Source of the DNA: Megalonaias nervosa
Lineage: Eukaryota > Mollusca > Bivalvia > Unionida > Unionidae
NCBI GenBank assembly: GCA_016617855.1
Contig: JAECUM010001737.1
Location: forward strand, 107,877 to 171,876
Direction: 5' to 3'
DNA length: 64,000 nt
Positions 11,130-64,000 of this stretch are shown in pieces; within the stretch, counting starts at the first letter, position 1, and every line of letters starts with the position of its first letter. Under the pieces are notes generated by a model. That model ran no database searches. It was not told where the DNA came from and saw only the letters and a program-made list of their open reading frames with translations. Made by a program: the position numbers and the translations under genes.

Positions 11130-14100
11130 TTTTACCAGAGGTGATCTTTATCTTAAAAGAGAATCATTAAATATTACTGAATCATGAAATGAGTTCCTCT
11201 TTGGCAGTGAGCACATTTTATAATACACATACTGTTGCTATCTTGAACCTTGTACTTTGTCAGCTAGACATTTTATATGGCGTTTAATGAGTAACAAATA
11301 TTTTCATTTTCTTCATGTATCACATAAACATTTAACAATAGATTCTTTTAAAATCATCAAAGTTGTTTTATTGGTTCACTATTGCAGCGGAAAACATGTT
11401 CCATGTTCAGCTCTCCCTCATTATGACATGGTATTTAGTATCCATCACTAACAACCACATTACCCAGCAGTGAAGAAATGCAAACAATCAAAATGTCAAT
11501 GAAATGTGTTCTTGTTCATGTGAAGGGGCATGGAGGAGAGAAGTGATTTAAAAAGGATACCCATGAATAGCACATGAACAGCATTTACATACACAAAAAT
11601 AAATTTGCCATGTCTTGGTGAATTTGCACTGAATTGGTAAATAATTAGTATGGATGAGAAATAAAAAAATATATTGCAGCAATGTGTTGTTCTTGAATCC
11701 ACACTTACCATGTGTTTGTTAGATCCACATGATAAGATAATCATTCCAAACCGTGCACTATGCTTTTACAAATATCTCAGTTGATGATCAGTAATGACCT
11801 AGTTCTTACTTGAGTGGAAGCCCTTTTCAGTCAACATTCGCTCATAAAACAGAACTATTTACATTCCTTTGCTATAAAACTGTTGCTTAATGGAGAACGG
11901 AAGCAACGATTACATTTGCTTTTCACTAAATCTGGATGTTACTTCCTTATTTCCTCAGTGGAAAATTCCATTAATCCAGAGCTACCATCATATCACAGCG
12001 GAAAATTCCATTCCTTCATGGATACCTTTATATTGTAACACCCCGTGTGTTAAATATCGAAAAGACCAGAGTTCAGGACTTAAAAATGATTTTTATAAAT
12101 AAAAAAAGGTGAGATAGAATGTGCTTTTCAATCTCGCATAGTGACTTTACATAAACACAGTGTCTGTCACAACAATATCAGTCTCTGATAATACAGAGCA
12201 GATTTATTTGTCTAAATGCCAAAAGACAACGTTATAATACACCATATTATGGTGAAATTAATTCTATTATTATATTCCTGTGTATATTAACAGCTAAATT
12301 TATTATATTGACCGCAACACATTCTGACATAATAGCGTGATCTCAATAAAAAAAATATAATTTTAGTACTAGTGTACTTGAGCAGTGTGGTGGGAGATAG
12401 TGGCTTTATACAGAATTATACAATAATTATAAAGCGTTTAAATTCAATAGCAATCATGTAATAAATCTATTTAAAATTTCTCATAACAATATGATTCAGT
12501 TTTGGGATTTTAAAGTGCCAGAGTTAATATCGTTATGTAATAAAATATAAATTAAGGTTTTCGAGTAGAGTTTAGAATATGTGGCTGAAATACTTTTCTA
12601 CTTAGATGTTCATACTTTGCTGCTGTGACAGCTATCTGCCAGTGCACTGTCGTGCACTCATGTTTATAGACTCCTATTCATGTCACATGACCTTAGTTAG
12701 CCAATCATTGTTTGTCCTTAAGGCTAGCCATGGCGGTAACCAAGTCAACTGTTCAAAACTGCATGGAAAAATCCCTCTGAACACAAAATTTAGATGGAAT
12801 TAAGTTGTCCTCTCAATGTCCATGGTGTGCATTTTTACTTTTAACCTTATTTGTATATTCATACCTGCAGTTACGTAGAACTGAACGAAATGGACAAGTG
12901 AATTTCGATGCGAATCGAGCAAGAGTGCAATGTACTGGTGATGCAATGAGTCATAATACGGTTAGAAATAGTCCCTACATAGTGCATACTATTTTGCACA
13001 TTAAAGCAAAAAAACAAGTTCTACATAACCAAGAACTTACAATAATAAACAGTAACAGTAGTTCTAACTTATTGTTCAACAAAAGTCTGACGAGAAATGT
13101 GATTCTTCGGCCAGGCACATTGATTCCATCACTATCCTGCATCTCCGCTGTTCCAGTAACAAAACTCACCGGATGGTTGAAGTCACTAATTTATGGACTA
13201 ACATCATGTTTGTGGCACAACACACGCATGGTCCAACATGGAAATGAATAGGGCACAATAACTGCTAACATGCGAACTTCTTTCCACTTAATGTTGATGT
13301 CCCAGGGCTTGTGGCACTGTTTTTGTCTTTTAGATGAATTCCTTGATGAATTCATTAATACTCGTGATGAGAGCATGACATTACGAGGACCAGAGCAAGG
13401 TTTTATATTTAGTATAAAACACAGAGTACACATTTATAAGAGATGCAGACGGCATCTAAACAATGGTGGGTGGGTGGCATATGTTCAGGAATGGAAGAAG
13501 TAAGTCACACATGGCAGATGTTTTCAGTGACAGATAAAAATCCAATGATCAAATATGCCAAAGTCTCATAGGTCAAACATCATCTCACATCTCAATGTTT
13601 ATCATCAAATAATCTTCATACTTTAATTGGATAATGTTATGCATGCAAAACTCCATTCACAATACCATTAAGGTATTACAACATAATGAACTACATCATG
13701 TTTTTCGGACATTTCACGTTTTTACATTATCATTATTATTGGAAAAGGAATGTAGTTCATAATAGTGCCTATTATTTTGGTTTGTTGAGTTAGGTATTAA
13801 CAATATCACAGTAGAAAATTCATTTGTTCAAAGCTACCTTTATATCAGAGATGCTGATCAAAGGCAATATCAAAGGCAACATCACCTGCTGTTTTTCTTT
13901 TCTTTACAGTGGCATCATTGGTATTTTATTAAGTAGAGTCTATATAGATGGTATTAATAGCACCATGGCAGACTTGACAGGCCTACAACCTTTGCTATTC
14001 CAGTCACATGTAGCTAGAGGTTAGCATGTAGAATTCTTGTCAGAGATCAAAGGGCTGATGTGCTTTATTTCCAGGGTACATTATGCAAATGAGTACATAA

Positions 14101-15175
14101 AAAATGGTGCTGATGACCTTGTTTGGTAACTTGCATAGTAGCTGTATTGGAACTTTGATTGCTAGTTGGGTTGCTTATGTAACTGGTATTTGTCTATTGC
14201 CACATGGGCTGCTTCAAATCACACAGCAAATTGGAATACAGTTTTAGCTTTTCTCAGTTACTGGAAGGTAGGTCATAAAACATTTCTTTCCATGCAATAC
14301 ATGTAAAGAAAACATTGATATACATGTAGCTTGCACTACAACAGATCCCTCTCTTTCTCTATGCCTCCCCCCCCCTCCACCACCATGAACACTAGCCTTA
14401 CAGGGATATTTTTATAAATATCAAAATCATAAATTTACACGTCTTGTATATACAAGTATTTCCATTTTGCAAAACGTTTAAAATAATAAAAGTCAACAAC
14501 AAAGTAGACACAAGTTCATTTTAAATTTTCACTTTGTATTCTAAGGAAATAAATTATTTGTTAAATTTTATGAAACTTGCTGGTTTTGCTTTCTCTGTTA
14601 CTTTGTTTAAGACCATAGAGTTGTAACACTTAAAAGTTGTAAATGCTAGTTGCATGAATATTTTAAATTGACTAATTTGTTATTCCTTAACAGCTTTCTA
14701 TGAGTTGACTTATAATTTGTAAAATTGGATTTCAAGTAAAAAGTCCTGTTTTTTACTTGGGAACTTTTATGATATCCAGGTCATATTCTTCCACCACTGC
14801 ATTGCATAAAACTCGTGAAGAATAAAACAAAGACAACAAAGTCATCTTTAAAGCATGTATCTAAGAAACCACGGAGATCGTCATTAGTTTGAAACGTGCA
14901 GTACAAGACAAGTGTTACATGACAAAAACATGGTCATCTGACTATACTCTTGGGTCAGTACCTATACAGACAAAAAAAATTATCTTCAGATGCTCATGTA
15001 AAATGTATATAATCTGACACATCACACATAAGAAAATTTAAACAATATCAGTATTCTAGAATCATTCTTAATAAAGCATGTTCTGCATCCAAAGCAAATA
15101 GAAAACAAACCTTGTATAACTGCCATCTGATTTTGTCTCCTTTTCTAACGAAATGAGATCATTTAATATCTTGCT
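11130..15175. other. Intergenic, no supported gene
   Basis: This lies between the LSM8 3' end and the first 49-bp satellite. The longest open frame is 12805-13251 (+, 148 codons). It has a hydrophobic start (CAFLLLTLFVYSYL) but no recognised domain and no splice support, and it overlaps open frames on the other strand. A short C-run (14368-14377) precedes ordinary AT-rich sequence. Confidence 0.6.
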
Positions 15176-16339
15176 AGTCTAAGTGCATTAACCTTTCAAA
15201 CATCGCATACATATGCAGGTCAATAATCTAAGGGCATTAGCCTTTCAAACATCGCATACATATGCAGGTCAATAATCTAAGGGCATTAGCCTTTCAAACG
15301 TCGTATACATATGCAGGTCAATAATCTATGGGCATTAGCCTTTCAAACGTCGTATACATATGCAGGTCAATAATCTATGGGCATTAGCCTTTCAAACGTC
15401 GTATACATATGCAGGTCAATAATCTAAGGACATTAGCCTTTCAAATGTCGTATACATATGCAGGTCAATAATCTATGGGCATTAGCCTTTCAAATGTTGT
15501 ATACATATGCAGGTCAATAATCTATGGGCATTAGCCTTTCAAATGTCGTATACATATGCAGGTCAATAATCTAAGGGCATTAGCCTTTCAAATGTAGTAT
15601 ACATATGCAGGTCAATAATCTAAGGGCATTAGCCTTTCAAATGTAGTATACATATGCAGGTCAATAATCTAAGGGCATTAGCCTTTCAAATGTAGTATAC
15701 ATATGCAGGTCAATAATCTAAGGGCATTAGCCTTTCAAACGTCGTATACATATGCAGGTCAATAATCTAAGGGCATTAGCCTTTCAAACGTCGTATACAT
15801 ATGCAGGTCAATAATCTAAGGGCATTAACCATTCAAATGTAGTATACATATGCAGGTCAATAATCTATGGGCATTAGCCTTTCAAACGTCGTATACATAT
15901 GCAGGTCAATAATCTAAGGGCATTAGCCTTTCAAACGTCGTATACATATGCAGGTCAATAATCTAAGGGCATTAGCCTTTCAAACGTCGTATACATATGC
16001 AGGTCAATAATCTAAGGGCATTAGTCTTTCAAACGTCGTATACATATGCAGGTCAATAATCTATGGGCATTAGCCTTTCAAACGTTGTATACATATGCAG
16101 GTCAATAATCTAAGGACATTAGCCTTTCAAATGTCGTATACATATGCAGGTCAATAATCTATGGGCATTAGCCTTTCAAATGTCGTATACATATGCAGGT
16201 CAATAATCTAAGGGCATTAGCCTTTCAAATGTCGTATACATATGCAGGTCAATAATCTAAGGGCATTAGCCTTTCAAATGTCATATACATATGCAGGTCA
16301 ATAATCTAAGGGCATTAGCCTTTCATATGTTGCATACAC
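15176..16339. repeat. 49-bp satellite array, about 24 units
   Basis: Exact 49-bp period; for example GCAGGT recurs at 15215 and 15264. The unit contains GGGCATTAGCCTTTCAAA, then CGTCGTATACATATGCAGG and TCAATAATCTA. Units differ at a few diagnostic positions: AAGGGC/ATGGGC/AAGGAC and ACGTCG/ATGTCG/ATGTAG. Edge units (1 and 24) are the most diverged. There are no spacers between units, so it is a satellite and not a CRISPR array. Confidence 0.97.
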
Positions 16340-19300
16340 ATGTGTCAGATTTTGTTGCGTGCACGACACTCCATTCTAAGGAAAATTTAAAACTCTTGAA
16401 AAAACCTTGTAACACTGGTTTCATGCATGTTAGTTTTGATAGTAATATTGCAATAGTTAACTGAATTTCCGTCCAAGATTGAAATTGCTTTAGTTGTATG
16501 TTATTAATCTACTCCATATGGTTATAAAAGTATTGTGAAGATATTAGTATATGGTTTTGATTTAATTATTTGTATTTCCTTCATCCCTACACAGTGTACA
16601 TACTTCAAACATATAATTATACTGGCATCTTACCAGTTTTCTCAGCAGTCAGTTCTCATTATATAGCTCAGAAAGCATCTATTTTGAAATTTAAATCAAT
16701 TCTACATTTCCTTAGCCTTTAGTGTCTTTTGAAGTTAGTTTGAAGCGAAACAACATCATTCATCATTTTGTCAAGATTGGAGTTACATGTATTCCTCATT
16801 GTTTACATTACTTTGCAGGGCATGGGTGGGATACATTGAGAAGGGTTGGCGCTAATATGGTGTGTTCACAATAGAAAACCAATTCTGGAAAATAATAATG
16901 GACAGTTATTTCATTATATGAAAATGTCAGGAGCAACTAATATACATTGAAGGATTAAATTAATGATACATTACATGTAGTAGATACATTTATTCCATGG
17001 ATAACAGCAATTTAAAATCATTTTGAGACCCACCAGTTTTGGGAAATTTAGATGAACATTTCATGCAGGTTTCGATACCACTTCTAGATCAACAGTGCAT
17101 CTTGACATCATATTGCTATCTAGTTAATAAGGTATAAAACTGTAAATGGAAATAAACTTAAAAATTTACTTAAATGTAAATATTCCATCATTGCAAGATA
17201 GATTACTGTATGTGAGGACTAACAATCCATTTAAGCAAATTTATTTTAATGACCTAAATGGTAGGATATTCATTATAGTATAATTTAGGTGATTATTTGT
17301 TTTAGAAAAAGAGGTGACTAAATTGAATCTTTAAGTAATGGAAATAATCTCAAAGATGAATTTGACAGAAATGGAATAATGTTTACATAATTTATGAGAA
17401 CTGTTTGGATGCCATGAGTGCAAATATAATTATACCCTTCACACATTGATCCATCTTTTAAATGTAAGAGTTAAGATTAAGAAATTATAAGGAAAACCAA
17501 AATGTGAAGATTCAAATCTGTCAAGCCATAATGATACAGATATATCTTTTGCAGCTCGGCACATCTTATGGTGCTTATAAGAACATAAAATATACTTCAC
17601 AGATGTTTATTAAATATTATGTATTGCCAGATTCAATTTCAGCCATCTGCATTTTTAAATTTATGTATCCTTAGGTATAAAAAGACTCAAATTTAAATAA
17701 AAATACCTTAGCAACATCAAATCTTTCAATTTGATGTGTCTGTATATTCAAGTAAGGATAAAGCTTTGTACAGTTCATCATTCCACGAGTGTGTGTAGCA
17801 TACTGTATTCAAGATATCATCTTCAAGATCAAGGTAACAGCTTCAAGTTTTAAGGTTACAGTTGTTCATCATCACTAGAGTGTGTGTAGCAGACTATATT
17901 TAAGGCCTTGTCTTCAAGATCAAGGCAACAGCTCTAAGTTTTATGGTTTCTGTCACACTTTCTCATCTCCACCACTTCAGAATTATGCATGCTTATCTAT
18001 GAAGCTTAGTGCACTTGATCATCGTCACTTGGGAGTGTGTTGCATGCCAAACATGGGATCCTGTCTTCATGAACAAAGTCACAACTTTAGAGTTAAGGTT
18101 CCCATCTCACTTTAACTTTAAATCCAAATGAAATTCAGTGATTAAACTGGGCATATCTTTGTGTCACCACTGTAACAATTGTTTTCCACTGATGGGATCC
18201 TACTTTGAAGACCATCACTTTTGGACACTGATACCTTTTGGTGTCCTAAATAAACACATTAAGCTTAAGACATTCATTCTTTGAACTTGTGTGTATTGTT
18301 GAAGTCAACCTATCTTTATTTTTAAAATATCTTTTACACTTATTTTTTCTCTTAATGCCAATGTGCATTAAAACCATGTCATCATTATCATCATGCTTGA
18401 GACAGAACAGTTGTACATGTAATCCACAAGCTTGCACTTTTTGATTATTCAAAACCACAACACTAATTTGCCGATGATGATTCTAATTCTTCACGAAAGT
18501 CTTTATCACCCTCACTGTCTTGATGTATATTCTTCATTATTCAAAGCTCTTAATGTAATATTTGGTGGTTCCTCATGATTAATATGAAAACTATCTCTTC
18601 AAAACTATAATGTCACATGTTATATCACTTACTGATTTTAACAGAGGATATATTTTTTGTCAGGGAGTAAGTAGAGAATATTTGCTTGAAATGAGTGAAT
18701 AACATATAAGTCCTGGAGTGGGTGAAAAACTCGGTATTTTCATGAGTTGCAAAGCCACAAGAGACAATACATGTCAAGCATTTTGCTCACAAGATGAAAT
18801 ATTTCTGTTATTCACTTGGAGCAAACAAATTTTCTTTTTATTTGATGGTCAAACATATTGGCTAGCAATATGTATAAAACGCTAAAGTTATGTGGCATAT
18901 TTCTTACTGTATCTTGCACTAAAATGTCAGATATATTCTGTTGTGTATATTTGCAAAGAAAATATTGGTAAAAACATAATATGCCTTCCAAATTGAATAT
19001 AAAACGGCACCTGAAAAAAAAAACCAGAGAAAAAAAAATAATATGCACATTGTGGGATCTGAACATAGTTCATCTGCATGTGAGGCAGCAATACTTGCCA
19101 CTAGACCAAACTCGGATTTCTTACACATAATGTTATTGACGTCTATTGATGAGTCAGTGATAAATTATTTCTGGCATTCCACTCCAGTGAATTATCAAAA
19201 TTATTTCTCTTGGAAAATCCACAAATTTACAGCCTAGCATAAAATAAAAATGTGTTTCTCTGTCCGTCAAGGGTAAAATGTGTTCTGTTTATACATTTAC

Positions 19301-22300
19301 ATTGCTCAAGAAACAAATGCAGTACTTAACACATGGATGTGTCTGTTAAACGTCTTTCTAACTCGTAATAGTAAATGAATTATGAATACTGGAAAATAGA
19401 AAAATTAATATAGTACAAATTCTTTGAAGAAAATGTATGATGCAATAAAAACACACACCATCTGCACTAGCCATGGTTCTGATTTTAAAACCTATCTACA
19501 ACATATTGAATCCGTTGCTAACCATGATGGCCACACAGCTATATCTCTTATTTTATTACTGATTTTAATATTGACTCTGCTTGGCATGTATCTTTGTCTG
19601 TTTCCTTTCAACTCACTGCCAAATCAAAGAGATTAGTATTAGAAATAGAGAAACAATTTTTAGTTTGTTTCATTATAATGACTGGTCTAGGGACTCTGTG
19701 GTATTTTCTGGCTTCCAAACGTGTGAATGGTTAAGATATGTTGCTATATCCCAAAATGAGGTTGTAATACACAAAATAAAAGTCCTGTCATTCAATTAAA
19801 TTAACTTGAACTATGACACATTTTCTCTCTGTATCTGGCTTTTTTGTTTGGTTTTGGTTGGTTAACACTGGCAGAACATTCCTTTTAGTTTTGTGCTATC
19901 ATTCATTCTTTATTATTTTGAATATATCCCGCAATTTCCTGTTAGTATTTTGTATTTTGACATGTTCCTGGAATGTCTATATAAAATGACTCTGTGACAT
20001 AAACACCTTTACAAATGTGTAATCATATTTTTCCACCATTTGTAGAAATACATTTTCAATCTTCTAAAACAAAACTGCTACCTAATTGAGGAATCTGTAC
20101 ACATTTGTTATCTGGTATTCTTTCATTCCATATTGTTTGGTGATTTTTCAGACCAAAATTGTAGCATTCTGTCATCTTTACTTCAGTACTAATATTTAAT
20201 TACCACAATATAAGAGGTGACACTTGAGTTGTGATGAAACTGAGAACTGGAATTTGAATTTCTGGAACTTTTGCCAAAGTAAAAACTCACATCATAAAGA
20301 TGATACTACTTTAATATTAATATGGACCTCATGTCTCAAATTTTTTAACTGCTTAATATTCATAGAAGTGGGTGAAAAGAAGATGTTTTTGTCAGATCCT
20401 TTGACGAATTATCAACATGAAAGAAACACTAGGATCATGCATTAGTAATTTTGGTATGTCATTGCAACTTTTTAGGATCCCCTCCTAAAATATACCAAAA
20501 ATAACAACTGAAAGTGAGGATAACTTTTTACCACTGTATATTAATGAATATTCAGAGCTTTAACCCACCTTGGATTACTAAAGCTAGTCTAAAGATATAT
20601 TTTTCCAACATATTATTGGACAGTTATGTGTGGTGTGTGGCCAAGCAATGTCTACTTCTATCAGCAGGAAGTTTATTGAATGTATCTTGAAGGCTACAGC
20701 CATAGGATTGCTATTTTAAGCGAGGCATTCAGTTACTTGACCATTACACACACATACACCAATTTTGCAGCTGTTTGATGCCACTAGTTTATATCTGCAC
20801 AACTACCTTACTATTCTTTGAACTTGTCTACCTTGCCAAATGTACGGTACAAATTACTACAAAAAGCCTTCTGCTAATGACTTTACTGAAAACTGTCCTA
20901 GGTTTTGTCTGTAATAGTTCCTGTGTTGCATATGCATAGTCCAACAAAACTGTGCCTGTTAAAGTTCTTAAACCTCAAAACAGATGGGAATCAATATTTT
21001 TACCGAAATTTTAATTGTCTAAATTTTTATTGTGGTATATCAATATGAAATTCATGACCATTTAAACCCTAAGCAACTAACAGTAATCAAATTTTTGGGG
21101 GGATTAAAATCCTTTTAATTTCTGTTCGAAATATTTGACTGCTAAAATGAACACATAACACCATAGCGCTTTGTTTTTCCTTTTTGTTGCATCTTCCATC
21201 ACACTATATAATTCTTTCACATTTTGAAAAGAAAGTCTTAATAAACATAATACCAATTTTTATAATTTACAAGTTGAAGAGGTTAACTTCTGTTACTCTA
21301 TTTCTAAAGACCTGAATAGATAGAATTTTATTGGTCATTTAATATACAAGTTATTTTTTTCACAATAAAACAAATATCACTTTCTCACACAAAACTGAGC
21401 GATTAGCAAAGTTTTGGGTACATGCATCATTCAAAATGAACTGTATTCACGAAACTTTATTGTAGCATAGATTGGTTTCATAAAATGGTCCATGTTAGAT
21501 TTCTCAATTATTTTTATATTAGCTTGCACAAGTTTTTAGTAATTTTGGGTCTGAATGAGTCCGTGTAATGGGTGTCTGAGTTGTGTTTCACAGCACATGG
21601 AATGAAATGTCTGTACACATCTTAGAAATGTGTACAGATAAACCATATTGATGTGAAACAAGAGGAAAAAAAAACAACCCATACACATGTGAAATAGACT
21701 CTCATCAATGGGTGGTGATTGGTTTCATTATATAAAAAGATATTTTGGTATCAGCACATTTAAGAACCCTTCAAATGACCTCTGGAAATATGGGAAACAA
21801 AAACCATGAGCCAGACTCAAGCCCATTGCTTGACATTTGTTTTTATTTGCTTTGTCTTCAGATACATTTATACTAGCTAATTTTTGACCCCTGGCATGTA
21901 ACAATATAAACATTATTATAGCCAGTAAGAGAACAAAAAGTCCCCAAAAACTCTAAAGCAATTGTATCTTCAATAAAGCAATTATACCATGTGAAATTCA
22001 GCTTTCATTACAACATGACCACGTGGATAAAATGAACAGGTTTCCATGGTCGCTTCATATTTTGATGACATTATCAATGAGAACAATAATAATAATAATA
22101 ATAATAACGCTTATGAATAGAAGCTAATCAGAAGATTATCTTTCATTTTTGTAATAAAATAAGAAACAGTATTTTAATCAGCTCCAGCCATGGTGGCACA
22201 GTTTAGTGCAGTTTCCTACTTCTAAATTACTGAAGAAATTAAATGTGGTAGATTTTTGTTGTACAGGGTGGATCAATCATTGCATTATAGGTAGTTGAAA

Positions 22301-22913
22301 GTCAACATGAGGAAAGTGGGCAGATCTGATAATTCTTCCTCTATTGGTATAAAACGATGGTACTCTACATATTCGGCTACTTACTGGCAACCCTTTACTC
22401 ATTTGTTATAATCTTTATTAAAAAAGTTCACAACTTTTTCTTTATCTAGCTTTATTAAGTAAATCAAAATCTGTTATCCTATCTTCTTTGATTTAAAACA
22501 ATTGCTACCATCCCAGCATAAAGTTACAAAAAAAATGTATGTGGTTGCTTTTAAGTTTTGTTACCAGATAAAACACATTAATTAATTTGAGATATGACAA
22601 ACTGAAAATGGTTCATAACTGGTTGAAGAAATTTTGCAGTTGAAAATACTACATGTAATTCACTTTCTTGAGACTGCAGAACTCAATACTTGATAAATTT
22701 TATTTTTCACATTTTTCTTCAACAGTACATGTATTAACACGAACCAACTAATATCCAACTATGAGTAATTGAACGAGAAGATTTCCTGATGAAATTAATA
22801 ACATAATGGTAAAGAGATTGGAAAGAATTTCAGAAATAAGGATGACAAAAATGCAAGATTGATAAAAATTGTATAATATGAAAAGTTACTAAAAGAGTTA
22901 ACATTTAAAGATT
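16340..22913. other. Intergenic, no supported gene
   Basis: AT-rich sequence with only short frames, none similar to a known family. It holds a three-unit degenerate repeat (17770-18120) and an (AAT)n run (22084-22106). No RNA gene was recognised. Confidence 0.65.
17770..18120. repeat. Degenerate ~110-120-bp tandem repeat, 3 units
   Basis: The words GAGTGTGTGTAGCA/GAGTGTGTTGCATG, CTTCAAGATCAAGG, CAACAGCT and AAGTTTTAAGGTT/AGTTAAGGTTCC recur at about 17787, 17880 and 18031. Confidence 0.55.
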
Positions 22914-23212
22914 TAAACAATACTGTAATTAATGCATTTATTGCCTCGGTCAGCAAAAGATTGAAATAATACTGTAATTAATGCATTTAATGCCTTAGTC
23001 AGCAAAAGATTGAAATAATACTGTAATTAATGCATTTATTGCCTCGGTCAGCAAAAAGGTTGAAATAATACTGTAATTAATGCATTTAATGCCTTGGTCA
23101 ACAAAAGATTGAAATGATACTGTAATTAATGCATTTATTGCCTCATTCAGTAAAAGATTGAAATAGTACTATAATTAATGCATTTATTGCCTCGGTCAGT
23201 AAACAATTAAAC
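22914..23212. repeat. Second 49-bp tandem array, 6 units, with poly(A) hexamers on the - strand
   Basis: ACTGTAATTAATGCATTTA recurs at 22922, 22971, 23020, 23070 and 23119, with ACTATAATTAATG at 23168. The period is 49 bp (one unit is 50). The unit is unrelated to the 15-16 kb satellite. On the - strand every unit carries AATAAA (units 1, 3, 5, 6) or ATTAAA (units 2, 4). The copy at 23183-23188 is the first AATAAA after the PTGR1-like stop codon, so the array may serve as that gene's polyadenylation region. Confidence 0.9.
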
Positions 23213-23498
23213 AGGCAACTACACTTCTTAATTACTTTTTTAAGATGCCAAAGATAGCACTTATAATTTTGCCTAGAAAGTGCTTGACATGCTATTATGT
23301 GTATAGCAATTATTATACGAATGTTACATCAAAATAATATTATTATTAAAACAAATATAAAAAAATTGTATTTGACCTTGAGAACAAATATATATCACCA
23401 AACACCAATATTTCATTCTGCATGCTTTCATAATAAACTTCTGGCAAACAAGTGCATTATAAGTCCATCCCTACAAATTTTGTGCACATGATATTTTT

Positions 23499-64000
<40,502 letters not shown>

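Noticed and set aside
15176..16339. Regular 49-bp repeats as a possible CRISPR array
   Set aside because: Units are contiguous with no unique spacers, and the context is a eukaryotic intergenic region; it is a satellite.

Overview
The window looks like AT-rich nuclear DNA from a protostome animal, most likely a mollusc. The signs are spliced genes with small exons and multi-kilobase introns, GT-AG splice sites, tRNA-derived SINEs with a (CA)n tail of the type common in bivalves and gastropods, Tx1-type and RTE-type LINEs, a Polinton remnant, solo LTRs and many degenerate tandem arrays. Nothing bacterial was seen: no operons, no CRISPR array and no rRNA.

Two host genes are recognisable, and they converge. 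LSM8 (the U6 snRNA-associated Sm-like protein) lies on the + strand in four exons (5-35, 1865-1905, 4509-4636, 10709-10799). Together they give a complete 96-residue protein and a polyadenylation signal at 11091. A prostaglandin reductase 1-like gene (PTGR1, medium-chain dehydrogenase/reductase family) lies on the - strand. Nine exons are visible, from the window edge (64000) down to the stop codon at 23499, and the start codon is beyond the edge. Eight exons are clean; the fourth visible one (50530-50692) carries a frameshift at a GATGGAGA microhomology.

Layout: 1-11.1 kb is LSM8, with introns holding SINEs, a CR1/Jockey-like fragment, palindromic elements and ~140-150 bp degenerate arrays. 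11.1-23.5 kb is intergenic, with two unrelated 49-bp tandem arrays; the second lies just past the PTGR1-like stop and carries a poly(A) hexamer in every unit. 23.5-34 kb is the last PTGR1-like intron: tandem arrays (some with nuclear-receptor-type palindromes), an RTE fragment between inverted arms, and a solo LTR inside an inverted-repeat element. 34-39.6 kb holds four exons between duplicated blocks and (AT)n tracts. 39.6-50.5 kb is one large intron with a broken Tx1-type LINE. 51.6-62.0 kb is another intron holding a 45-bp minisatellite, a 3.55-kb deleted Polinton with ~165-bp terminal inverted repeats, and a broken zinc finger-RT-nuclease retroelement interrupted by a second solo LTR. 62.1-63.9 kb holds a 732-bp foldback element.

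The two host genes have unrelated jobs (U6 snRNP assembly; NADPH-dependent reduction of eicosanoids and enals). All other recognisable coding sequence belongs to decayed mobile elements. Gene calls rest on translation and family knowledge; boundaries of repeats are approximate unless termini and target-site duplications are stated.
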